DNA of 20,574 nucleotides, taken from positions 7,501-28,074 of the forward strand of contig JBBHKE010000829.1 of NCBI GenBank assembly GCA_037447655.1. The letters run 5' to 3'. The stretch is from Zygnema cylindricum. Taxonomy: Eukaryota; Streptophyta; Zygnematophyceae; Zygnematales; Zygnemataceae. Numbering within the stretch: position 1 is the first letter of the stretch; each line of letters starts with the position of its first letter. This document shows, one piece after another, positions 7,427 through 17,104 of the stretch. The position numbers were made by a program, and so were the translations under genes. The notes under the pieces are model-generated. The model was given only the letters and a program-made list of their open reading frames with translations. It did no database searches and had not been told where the DNA came from.

Positions 7427-10400
7427 GTAAGTTTTGTTGTCCGATTTCGTTTTTTTATAAATGGCGAAAATTGGGAATGTGAAAAATTAAAAAAGAGAAA
7501 TTGGGTTTTAGACTTTTCTTTTACCTCTTCTAAGAATTGGAAAAAACTGAAAAATTGATACCGCCCTTGGAAGAAATGGACAAATTTGAAAATTAAGGAA
7601 AATGGAAGTTTTAATAAAGAAAAATTTTCGGAATTCCAATAGATGTGTAATGGGAAATGGAAAATAAGTGTTTTGGTTTAACAATGTTTTGGATATGAAG
7701 CTTTTAGTTGCAGGAGGCTAAAATTCGTGGGTCCCTTTTAATTGTGGGCTGAAAAGTTGAATATGTTTGTGTAAGGAATTTGTGATAAAAAAAATGTGCT
7801 TAATTATGTGGATTGTGGTACAAACAGTATCATAAAATCAGCTCATTTACAGCGGATGTTGATGATATTATAGTAATAACTTAAATCTGAAAATTTGAGT
7901 AGATGAAAGTCTTCTTTGATCCTAGGTTTTTGTTGATTTAGACATTCTAATGGCATTTAAAATTTATACTCTGGGCAGAAATGAAACGTAAATGTGTGAA
8001 ATTTCCAAAAAAATCCCAAAAAAATCCCCAAAAAAAAAAAAAAAAGAGGGAATAACTGCCGGAAAGTTGTTTATTTATCTTAAAACTAATTTTACATTTT
8101 GGTATTGTGGATCAACAGGTGTTCCTAGATGATATGGAAGGTCCGGAAACGCCTCCAAATGAGAAACAGACCATAAGTATGGCAACATCATCGGATGGAC
8201 ATGGGGGAAATGTTCAGACGCATTCCCATTCTCGTCTTAAAGCGCGACTAAGGACGACGCAATCCAACGGCCGAGATACGCCGTCGTCACAAGGCCCTGG
8301 ATCCCCACACGGAGGAACGGAACGGTCTCATGGAGAGTCCGTTTCCGTTGCTTCAAAACAAGAAGTAAGAAATGCAATTATGGAAAGATGATGTGGAAAG
8401 ACGATACGGTTGGACAACTCGTGTGACTTGTGTATTTATGAGTTTACTTTTTTTGTTGTTTTTTAATGATGTTGTATTTTCATTTTGTTTGGTTTGTGGG
8501 GAAAACTTGGAGACTTTTTGAAAATGTTTGTGAGAAAAGTTCTTGTTGACATTGTGAATTTTTTGTATTTTTCTTGATTTGATTTTGGTATTTGTTATTT
8601 TTTTCCCCATGTTCATGTATGACGTTTTCTTTAATGTGATTCTTGAGAGAGAGAGAGAAAGAGAGGGAGAGAGAGAGAGTAGTAGGTGCCAAATTGAGGC
8701 ATTGTTTGATTTTTTTTTCCCTACTTTCTAAGTGTGTCCATAATTTTTAGCATTTTTGACATTATCTATATGATCTAATATTATTGTTGACAAATTTTTC
8801 AGATGCGACTTTCCCGACAGCCTTCTTGCTCCTCTATGGAACATGGAGACTCTCTCTCGAGTCGTTTCGGCCGATCACAGGTAATTAGTTTTCTTAAAAA
8901 TTCAATTTCAATGTGTATGAATAGCTTGTTATTTGGTTACTCCTCCACTTTCTCATGTGAGGCTAGGGAAACGGATGGCTATGTTTTTGTTTAGTCAACA
9001 TATTGGAATAATGTTTTTTTTTTCTTGGAATTATCAATTGTTGTGATCGTTTTGGTTAATAATTTCGGAGGAGGACTATTATTGTGGACTTGTGAGAAAA
9101 TTGTCTCTTGGTTTTTTCCCCTAATTTGTGTCGTTAGTCATTGAATGACATACATATGGATCATGAAGCTACGATGGTTAAGGAAAATGGTAAATCTTAT
9201 TTCATGAGTTACTTTTTCCAAAAGGTGACGTATGTCAATTGTCCATCAGACCGACATGTCAACGTCACCGTATCGGTCACGGTTACCGTTCACCGTGGCC
9301 GTCACCGACTTTCATATCAAGCCATCAATCTATTTGTCACAGTGACGTGACCGACATGTCGGTGACTGCGACCACGCTGTACGGAAATGACGGCGGCATG
9401 TGACCATGAATTACAGTACATCGGATTGCTTCGCTGGACTCTAAGCGTGACGATCGTACATATGAATACCGTAGTCGTATATTACGGTTTTTTAGCGGTC
9501 CCACTGTGACCGGTCGGCTCGTGCCGTTGAGATTCGGAACTCCTTCGCTCGGACGTCCGACAAAGGAGCAGATATTTTATGCTCCGTCCGCCTTTAGATT
9601 TTATTCACGACACTTCGTCAGAGCGAGTCAAACTCTGTCAGACCGACTGACCAATGAAAAGAGTGGAGTGACGCCTCGCTGGATTTTCTAGAACCGTCCC
9701 GAACTGCTTTCGTTTTTTTGGGTAGTTGGTATCCAAAAACGAGTGGTCCAGAGGAGCACGAGCTGTACTACAATACTGTACTATTCGAACAGATTCTGGC
9801 AGCAAAAATCGTTAAACCAGACACCTAAATCATACTGTTGTCGCCTTGTTGTTCTCTGAGGTCCTAAACCTCTCGTACCCGAAAAGTACGACGATCTTAA
9901 TCCACAATAAATTATTGTGGTCCACTTTCTTAACATTTAGTGCAGATAATATGTGGCTCCGAGGCCCTCCCGAAATCCGTCGTGGACCACAGACTTCCGT
10001 GACAATATACTTTACTTAGATTCCATACTATTAGTAGTGCGAATCCATGCGGAACCGTTACGTAAAAAACCAACTACTGTTAAAAGTTAAAACATCGTAC
10101 TACAAATGCGCCGATATTTCTGTTCCAAACTCCATCTTTCCTTTTAGGGTTTGACCGGCGAATATATACTCAATTCTGCCTCCAAGGAAAATATTAAACA
10201 TATCAAAAGCGTCAGACGGAGAAAGGAAGTAGGATGGAATCACAACGAAATATTAACATGATAATGGCAGTTTTAACAAACATTGTACGTCTTTCATTCT
10301 CATTTCAATCTTACTTTGTTTGTTTTGTTTTTGAAATCAATTGTTATTTTTGAACAATTGTCCGCAATTATGAACGTATTAGTGGAAATGTTCCGAGAAC

Positions 10401-13400
10401 TGTCTATCCTTACTGTCTATTTTTATGTTATGGAAACATTTGAAAGTTGGAAAGGTGTGTAAAGGTAACCTAAGCATAAAACAGCACAAAACATGAGAGA
10501 TGTAAAACTTGAACCTTAGTGTAAAACTTAGCTTTTAAATGCAATGCGGATAGAGCAACTGTTCCCTGCATTGATTTTTATCCTCCCTATTTGCCGTCTC
10601 ACTTCCCTCTTCCCTCTTGTTCTTATTTCCCTTGTCTTCAAGGTCCCTTCACATTTCCATTCCAAATCCATTTAAATTGTCTTTATTCCTTCTTTACTAA
10701 ATAGTTTGTTGTTTATTTGTGTGCATTATGCACAAGTTTTATCTTTATTGTGTAAAGCACTAACCTTAGTTAGCACATGACTCTAAAATATATATTATTT
10801 ATATAAAAGTATAACAAACTATATGTTCATACATGGGGGATAATGTGAAGAAATGTCTAGTACAGCAGGAATTTATAGCAGGACTCTATAATCACATCAC
10901 TTTTTTTAGTGTTTTAAGATAGACGAATGGAGTGGAAGGATGAAGATAACTTTTTTAAGTTGTTGTTTTGTTAGATAGATTGAAACGTAAACCGAATGTG
11001 TTGGAGATGAAGAGTACTAGTATCTCTTTGTCTAACCAGCTTTTAGTTATAATAAAACAAAAACTCGTGATTTAGATGAACACCGGTATCCACAAACCAA
11101 ACTTCGGAGAAAACTCACTTCCAATTCATCATGAAAGTATTTGAAGATATTCAACTCAAAACGTGAAATCTTCCATAGAAAAAAAAAGATCGCGATGCAT
11201 GTGTTGCTGATGTAAATCTCTGCTTTACATTTATTCAAGTAGACAGTGAGCAAGTTTCAAGTCTCAACATAGGAATAACTAAAACAGAGAGACATCGATA
11301 CTAGAATGTCAACAACTACTTTTAGTAATCCACTAATGTGGATGGCATCTGATTCTCCTCTCCGTTTTTATTTTTCCTTTTTACAGCCATTGATGCAGGC
11401 TCAAGTATTATCCTCTCCTGCCCTCTGCCACCAGCTCCAACTCCAACAAATGAACTTTCAGCAACAACCTCAAAACCTCGAACCCTTCCACGACCAGCTT
11501 CAGGAAGCTCACAGTGGGTTCCACGACAATTCTGGAACTACCTTCAGAAGCAATTTGAAGCAACAAGCAAATGAGATCACACAAAGTAAGAAGCAAAAAA
11601 CAGGAGATTGTCAGCCTATAAGCCTTCAACGAACCGCAGAGAAACTTTTGGCAGCAGAAGCAAGACTTAATTCCAAAAACCCTCTTTCAAATACATCTCG
11701 GAGTGGACAGGATTCAGGAATGGGAATTGTTACTCCTTCTGTTCCTTCTGATTGGCATTTGGAAGGAAATCGGGGAATGTTTACAGAATCTCCTCACCTT
11801 CTTGTAAACTCACAAGGGGTCGTCAATGGATATTCCTCCATGGTTCATGGTAACAACTCTATTTCCTCTTATGAAGAAATTCCTCAAATGGAACCAATTC
11901 AAGATATTGAGGATGCTTATCTGATAGGAGGAGGAGGAGGAGGAGGAAGTATCTGGTCTAACATCGGTCTCTCCCATATGCAGTCAATCTCAGATATTCC
12001 AACCAATCAAGAATCGATGGGTCTCACTATTTCTCAGAACAACAAACCTTGCAACAATTCGGCTTACGATCAAAATATCCATTATTCTCACACGCCTTCT
12101 CTCCCATACAATCAACAAAACCAATCAAGTTCCTATGAGCTCAAGAGAAATCACCAGCCGTTACAATCTACTCAAAACAATCAAATTTCAGAGCAAAACA
12201 TGGTCCGATTGTCTCCTGCAACTGAAGGCCTTTTTCCTGCTCTTGCTATGCCTCCTGGTTCCATGGACAACCATGGCCGCAGTTGCCAATCATCTCCTCT
12301 CTCTTCTCCTCCCTCCAACTGTCCTGTCTCTCACTCCCCCATATCGGCTCCCACAGCGGCAGTTTCTGCACTATCTTCAGCCTCTGTTTTGACAACTGCT
12401 CTCGCATCCGTTTCAGACCACGTATTGTTACAACAACAACAGCAAATTCAAAAACCAACCAACAAATATGATTTTGATTTGCCGCAACAACAGCAGCAAT
12501 CAACAGGAATACTGCACGGAAAAGACAAGTCATCCACAATAAATATGGGAACGAATATTCCCATAAACATGATACGGATGTCGAATGATCATTCGGGTTT
12601 GAATGGGGAAAGTTCCTTTCAGCATCAACTCCAGAAGCAAGGATCGGTTCTAGGGAGGCAATTAGGAGAGAAACAGGAGGGAGGAATTAGGGTTGTGGAA
12701 GGAGTAGTAAAAGGTTGGAGACAGCCTACTGCAGAATCTCCAAGTATTTCTTGTAACCAGAACTCCGGGAGACTCATATTTCCTGGTGGTCTGTTGGGAA
12801 CTGCTCCTGTAATCCGAGCTTCTTTTCTTTCAGCTGCGCAAAAGCTTTTATTAGAAGTTTGTCGATGCCCTTCTTTGAGCATACAGCCTCGCAAAGGAAG
12901 TCAGAGTCGAATGGGAACTGGAGCGAGACGTGGAGATGGATGGGGAAGAGACACGTGGCAGAAAGGAAGATCTCTAGGTCTTCAAAACCGCGACCCTAGT
13001 CGAGGCATTTTATCTCGAGATTTGGTAGTGAGAGGAGGAACAAGAGAGCAAGCTTTACGTCTGCGGTCCCTTCTTCAAGAGGTAAGGATCTCGTGACGAC
13101 GCTTTTTTTAATACAATTTGCCGGTCACTTCCTGACATAAAGACACAATTCCTGATAGGGTCTGACATAAAGTTATAAAGGCTGTGATCGACGCTTTAAC
13201 ATCTTATGTATTTCCTTTTTTTTTTGCAGGTTAACAAGAGATATTCTCGTTATAAAGAGAAGCTCCATCCTCTAGTTCTTGCCTTCAGTGCAGTGGCAGG
13301 TCATCCAGATGCTGCAACTCCTTATACTGCTCCATCTCTTCAAGCGATTTCCCTCGCTTTTCGAAGGATTAAAGATGCGATTAACAATCAGTTACGGATC

Positions 13401-13412
13401 ATGGCCTCCTAA
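7109..13412 (+). CDS. BELL-class TALE protein lacking a homeodomain (five exons)
   Basis: Predicted coding join: 7109-7426, 8119-8364, 8803-8880, 11387-13081, 13230-13412; 839 residues. All junctions are GT-AG and all introns are phase 0. Domains: acidic, Phe-rich segment at 42-59 (possible activation region); Ser/Gly/Gln/Pro-rich disordered middle with a Gly run near 394 and Gln runs near 562 and 580; a degenerate SKY box SFLSAAQKLLLEVC at 693-706 (family form SKYL..AQ.LLDE.C); a basic linker; and a BELL domain at about 767-835, with LLQEVNKRYSRY and AVAGHPDAATPYT matching the family. In known BELL proteins SKY plus BELL bind KNOX partners, and a C-terminal homeodomain binds DNA in the nucleus. 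Here TAA follows four residues after NNQLR, and no homeodomain (for example WFINARVRLW) is visible downstream to 17095. It is therefore either a truncated paralogue or a gene whose last exons are lost or outside the view. Assigning exons 1-3 to this gene rests on phase, spacing and splice sites, not on homology. Confidence 0.75.
7427..8118 (+). other. Intron 1 of the BELL gene
   Basis: 692-bp AT-rich intron, GTAAGT to CAACAG. A poly-A run lies at about 8029-8045. No other feature seen. Confidence 0.6.
8119..8364 (+). CDS. BELL gene exon 2
   Basis: It codes for residues 107-188, beginning VFLDDMEGPETPPN and ending VASKQE before the donor GAA|GTAAGA. Polar, Ser/Gly/His-rich and probably disordered; no recognised domain. 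It is 246 bp and phase 0 on both sides, so skipping it would keep the frame. Confidence 0.65.
8365..8802 (+). other. Intron 2 of the BELL gene with a GA microsatellite
   Basis: 438-bp intron, GTAAGA to TTTTTCAG. It contains the GA repeat at 8645-8679. Confidence 0.6.
8645..8679 (+). repeat. GA microsatellite in intron 2
   Basis: 35 bp of nearly pure GA dinucleotides. Intronic GA repeats in KNOX-type homeobox genes are documented BBR/BPC binding sites; a similar role here is inference. Confidence 0.8.
8803..8880 (+). CDS. BELL gene exon 3 (26 codons)
   Basis: Short exon between TTTTTCAG and CAG|GTAATT, coding for residues 189-214. It starts MRLSRQPSCSSMEHG and is Ser/Arg-rich. RQPS.S is a plausible basophilic phosphorylation site. 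It is 78 bp and phase 0 on both sides, so it could be a cassette exon. Its first codon is ATG, giving a possible internal start. Confidence 0.6.
8881..11386 (+). other. Intron 3 of the BELL gene (2.5 kb)
   Basis: A large intron from GTAATT to TTTTACAG. A GC-richer palindromic block (9226-9720) looks like an inserted element. The rest is AT-rich without a recognised gene. A perfect 9-bp stem with one central base, CCACAATAA-A-TTATTGTGG, lies at 9902-9920. It could hide a further small exon that I cannot identify. Confidence 0.5.
9226..9720. repeat. GC-rich palindrome-rich block, possible inserted element
   Basis: This block is clearly richer in G+C and CpG than the intron around it. It holds many GTCACCG/CGGTGAC words in both orientations, the 14-bp palindrome ACCGACATGTCGGT (9350-9363), GTCACAGTGAC (about 9336-9346), TCGGACGTCCGA (about 9549-9560) and a GGAGCA...TGCTCC hairpin (about 9567-9587). 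A 61-codon open frame at 9506-9691 shows no domain. It is perhaps a non-autonomous DNA transposon, but I could not define terminal repeats or a target duplication. Confidence 0.35.
11387..13081 (+). CDS. BELL gene exon 4 (middle region, SKY box, start of BELL)
   Basis: It codes for residues 215-779. The acceptor is a strong pyrimidine tract ending TTTTTACAG; the open frame extends upstream to an ATG at 11306, but that part is the tract itself. The donor GAG|GTAAGG sits exactly where plant BELL genes split LLDEV|DKRY, strong support for the family call. It carries the Gln/Ser/Pro/Gly-rich region, the SKY box (codons 12821-12862) and LRSLLQE. Confidence 0.85.
13082..13229 (+). other. Intron 4 of the BELL gene
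   Basis: 148-bp intron, GTAAGG to a long T-tract ending TTTGCAG. It interrupts the BELL domain at the position usual for the family. Confidence 0.8.
13230..13412 (+). CDS. BELL gene exon 5 (rest of BELL domain, then stop)
   Basis: It codes for residues 780-839: VNKRYSRYKEKLHPL, AVAGHPDAATPYTAPSLQAI and FRRIKDAINNQL are clear BELL domain. The family normally has FR.L.DAI..QI followed by an intron and homeodomain exons at about this point. Here the frame runs four more residues (IMAS) to TAA at 13410-13412. The only nearby GT, at 13391 (CA|GTTACG), is a poor donor. This fits either loss of the original donor or true termination. Confidence 0.8.
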   Translation, partial: VNKRYSRYKEKLHPLVLAFSAVAGHPDAATPYTAPSLQAISLAFRRIKDAINNQLRIMAS

Positions 13413-14993
13413 AAACTAAAACAATTTCGAAACAAGAGCTAGCACAAAGTGTGGTGCATTTGTGTTAATCTATTTTGTCTTTTTTGTCTCCAAAGGCAGA
13501 AGTCAAATTGTTAAAAAAAAAATGTATCATTAATATTTTGACATCGTATATATGTATAATTCCATGGCGGGTTAGGTCCAAGTTAGAGCCTACGTATTTG
13601 TTTTTGAAATCGGTCTTCCGAATCGAGAATCATCGACCTTATTATAAAAAGGAGGCCATATAGAGGCTTAGGCTGTTAATTAGGGCTGTCAATATGCCTT
13701 CAAAACTAGGGCAGGGAAAAAATAAAATGAGGACAAGGAAAAAATGAAAATGAAGCTGTGTACATTTGTTAGCCAGCTTCTCATTGACAACAGGCCTTGT
13801 ACATACAAGAAGGATTTGGATGAACTTCAAACTCCTTCAGGCTCCTTACTCAGATGTACAAATAGTGAGTTGTTGTTTACAACTTCAAATTTTAGGATGA
13901 GCCTAGATTTTTTGTGAGTTAGAAGAGGCAGCTGCAAAATGGTCATAAGAAGCAGTCTGGCGACTTTTTGAAGGTTTAAGATTGTCTTTCTTGCCTGGAA
14001 GAATAGAATTGTAGAAGTAGGCCAAAGGAGAGAAGGCAAAAAAGGCAAGTTTTTTGTTTACTTACCCAATTTAATAAAATATTTGGATTTCAAGAAATCA
14101 TTGGCCGGAAATGCATAGTCATTGAAGGAATTAGAGTAAAGATTTCATCCGATTGCAACACAGTATGGATGAAGTGAGAGAAACTTGTCCAGTAAAAAGA
14201 AACTCTTTCTATGCATATAAAGAACATCAAATGTTCAAGTTGAGTATAAACATTTGCATCCATGATTATGATGTTCTTTGTCAATACAAAGAGTGGAACA
14301 TAAAATTGTTCATCCATGGTATAGCGTCCATTTTCACTACATAGAGAAGGATAAAAAATTGTCCAGAAACGAATATAGCTTAATCGTCTACACATTTTTG
14401 GTGATTGACTCTAGTGATAAAGATTGACATGTACAACATAACATTAATAAAATGTGATACGATATCGCCAAGACGATCTTAGATTACACCGACTTGCTTC
14501 AAAATTTAAGAATTTAATTCAAATGGTAGACTTTCGATTAATTTCGAAAACAAAGCTATGATGGAAACAAAGTTGTGTTTTCCTATTTTCATTCGAATAT
14601 TAGACGTAATCTGATGAAAGCCTAGAAACAGGCCAATCAGAGGCTCAGTGTTTATATCTATGACCTCAGCAAGGAGCCTAATGATTAAGAACAACACAAT
14701 ACTATTACTATCTCCGGAAGAATCAGCAAATGGATCATTCACCTCAGTTAATCGTTAACATACCACACTATTCAAGTAGTAGATCGAAGGAGCGATGCAG
14801 AGGGCCAATTTTACGTATTGGCACCCTTAACTGGTAGCACATACAGATAACACAACACGACAAGGAATTGTGTTGGTCTTCAAAAGAGGAAGAGACGAGC
14901 CAATCATTAAAGACGGGCAATTGAAGTGTGGAATGATGACAATAAGTATACGTCGTACTAAAACATAGAGATCTCCAAGGTTCAAAGTTCAAA
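13413..14993. other. Downstream region with no recognised gene
   Basis: It begins with the probable 3' untranslated region of the BELL gene; an AATAAA lies at 13721-13726. Short minus-strand open frames (13827-14048, 14090-14395, 14506-14742, 14768-15004) show no domain I recognise. No homeodomain coding sequence was seen on the plus strand. The frames at 14506-15004 may be traces of a decayed repeat, but I cannot assign them. Confidence 0.5.
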
Positions 14994-15827
14994 CCATAGT
15001 TCAAAAGTAGGCGTTTTTTTGTAGGCCTTTTGTAGGCCGCCTTTAGCGTAAGTTGTGTTACATGCTTTCCATGCGATCATCTTAGATCGCTACTTTTATC
15101 AACGACCGTCCGATCGTCTAAATCTGACGGTTTAAATAAAAAGTACCTCAAAACTCATAGAAAAATAAAATTTTGTTTGAATGTTTTTCAAAATTTAGAC
15201 ATGACGTTTAATTCTCTATCAATCGATGTGCAACTCGACCCTGTTACTATTTTTTTTCATTTTGAGACCAATACAATATGGGTCTTAAGGTCATATTGCA
15301 TGTTTTGCGTACAATAGGCATATTGTATGGGCCTACTTTCGCCTACTTTAAAACTAAGGTTTAGTTTTAAAGGAGGCGAAAGTAGGCGAAAGTAGGCCCA
15401 TACAATATGCCTAATGTACGCAAAACATACAATATGACCTTAAGACCCATATTGTATTGGTCTCAAAATGAAAAAAAAAACTAACAGGGTTGAGTTGCAC
15501 ATCGATAGATAGAGAATTAAACGTCATGTCTAAATTTTGAAAAACATTCGGACAAAAAATTATTTTTCTGTGAGTTTTGAGGTATTTTATATTAAAAACG
15601 TCAAATTTGGACGATCGGACGGTCGCTGATCAAAGTAGCGATCTAAGAATATCACGTGAAAAGCTCATAACACAACTCACGATAGGACTATCGTCAGATT
15701 CGGACGATCGGACGGTCGCTGATCAAAGTCACGATCTAAAAAGATCACATGGAAAGCCCATGACACAACTTACGCTAAAGGCGGCCTACAAAAGGCCTAC
15801 AAAAAAACGCCTACTTTTGAACTATGG
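14994..15827. mobile_element. 834-bp foldback (MITE-like) element, near-perfect palindrome
   Basis: The two halves are inverted copies around position 15359. TTTAAAACTAA (15347-15357) pairs with TTAGTTTTAAA (15361-15371) across a 3-nt loop, and similarity continues to the ends, CCATAGTTCAAAAG (14994) and CTTTTGAACTATGG (to 15827). TTCAAA flanks both sides (14988-14993 and 15828-15833), a candidate target duplication, though the left flank already contains a second TTCAAA. The arms are unequal (about 365 and 468 bp) because the right arm carries a 93-bp unit twice. Non-coding, so it would depend on a transposase supplied elsewhere; the superfamily is not clear. Transcripts crossing it would fold into a long hairpin. 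Confidence 0.85.
15601..15786 (+). repeat. 93-bp tandem duplication in the right arm of the foldback element
   Basis: GGACGATCGGACGGTCGCTG starts at 15609 and again at 15702, a 93-bp period, with the following sequence also repeated (GATCAAAGT, GATCTAA, ATCACNTG, AAAGC, CACAACT). The left arm has a single corresponding unit (about 15040-15135, inverted). The fragment at 1-161 spans the same junction, so the duplication probably predates amplification of this family. Confidence 0.75.
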
Positions 15828-15833
15828 TTCAAA

Positions 15834-17095
15834 CCAAAACCGCCTTGCTTTCAACTATTCGCTAAGGTGCATATTCTCACCTCGACATAGCTCCACCAAG
15901 GAGCAGCCCTTGCACATAAATATTAAGTCAGCACGGTACCAAGGATAAAGTGCACCCATAATTTGGCATCTTGGACGGTTCCCTTCTAATTGAAGGTCCA
16001 GATGCTTTCTTGGAGACTGTCGATACGCAGCTTCGGCACTGTACAGTAAACCTTGAATCGTTATTAGCGTATAGAAATTATCAGAGTGAAAAAAAAATAG
16101 CTTCATTCTGCCACTATTTTTTTTCAGAAGTCTAGTGGCAAAAAAAGTTCTGGAAGACGTGGCAGATTATGGTCCACGTCCTTAAATAGTGTAATTTATT
16201 CTATTTAAGGTATCAATGTCAAAATTATGGGGTGCCGATATAGAGTACATAAGGCTAATAAGTAATAACGATTCACGGTGTACATTACATTGGCGATACA
16301 TTTCTGTAGTTCTGCATCGTCTGCTGTTTCGATATATCGAGAAATTGAACATGAATATTAAGAAAACCGTCTGCATGGATAGCAATACTGTACGGTAAAT
16401 CCAGATCCCACCGACACTCTACGAAGCTCGAATTTCACTCGACTTTTTGGCAGAAGCTTCCTAGGCCTCTATAGCTACCGCTGATTCGCTCTCCCGATAC
16501 CTTATCTTTCCACACGTGCTTCGCCACGCTCTGGCAATTAGCTACAGCTGATTTTAGCGCTGCCCTGGTTAGACAAAAAGTTTTAGGGGCTAAATCTTGG
16601 CTCTACTACTATGTTTTCTTTTGCTGTTCTTGAAACGGATAAGATATTTTTCGTACTACTTTTACCGTTCGTTTCCCGAGATATCATAATCGGACGGTCC
16701 AAAGTCTGCTAAGCATTGGCTTGATGCTTAACTATGAAATGATTCGGGCAGGTCAGAAACGTTTTCAGACGCACATTTGTTCTTTTTCCGAGTATAGGGT
16801 ATAGTCACAACGTTGATCACTTGATCCCGTAGACGAAAATATCGGCAGACAGGAAATAACAAAAAAAAAAAATGGGGCAGGAAAGGTTTGTTCAATTTTC
16901 CGTCTTGAATCCATTGTCTTCGTTTGCCTGTGCAATTTCTCTTCTGCTACAGTCTACCCTACAATACTGCAGTAGGGCATCTTAACCTATTTCAGCTGAA
17001 CCTTTTGAACTTTTGACTCCATCTTTTTGAAATTGTTAAACGAACAGTGCTTGGAGTTTCACTGAGATTCCTCACTCTATATTATTTTAGCAACC
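15834..17095. other. Intergenic region and probable promoter of the second gene
   Basis: No convincing gene. It holds two hairpins (16109-16140 and 16180-16210), a CACGTG at about 16514, another TCGGACGGTC motif at about 16689, and a CCCTAC...GTAGGG hairpin near 16960-16980. The sequence just before the start codon ends TATTATTTTAG, which could be an acceptor of a leader intron. Confidence 0.4.
16109..16210. repeat. Two consecutive perfect-stem hairpins
   Basis: TGCCACTA (16109-16116) pairs with TAGTGGCA (16133-16140) across a 16-nt loop. CCTTAAATAG (16180-16189) pairs with CTATTTAAGG (16201-16210) across an 11-nt loop. The role is unknown. Confidence 0.6.
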
Positions 17096-17104
17096 ATGGC
17101 TCTT
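17096..17104 (+). CDS. Second gene exon 1: three codons (Met-Ala-Leu)
   Basis: ACC ATG GCT CTT is followed directly by GTAAGT, a consensus donor. Joined in phase 0 to exon 2 it gives MALAMGTTT. The alternative is initiation at the ATG at 17784 in exon 2 (GCCATGG, also a strong context). The short exon is supported by the start context and the donor together. Confidence 0.6.

Noticed and set aside
9506-9691. 61-codon plus-strand frame in BELL intron 3
   Set aside because: It lies in a palindrome-rich block with no domain, and its phase would be compatible with an exon only by chance; no good flanking splice sites seen.
11306-11386. Upstream start (ATG at 11306) for the large exon 4 frame
   Set aside because: The 27 codons before 11387 include a strong pyrimidine tract ending TTTTTACAG, a typical acceptor, and the phase joins exon 3 exactly. 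An alternative transcript starting here cannot be excluded.
13391-13396. GTTACG as donor of a normal BELL intron
   Set aside because: The match to the donor consensus is poor and no homeodomain exon was seen downstream to join; kept only as an alternative to test.
14090-15004. Minus-strand open frames of 78-101 codons
   Set aside because: No recognisable domain, no start or splice context and skewed hydrophobic composition; possibly decayed repeat, but not supportable as genes.
15577-15948. 123-codon frame over the foldback right arm
   Set aside because: It repeats DDRTVADQS only because the 93-bp unit is a multiple of three; it is inside a non-coding element.
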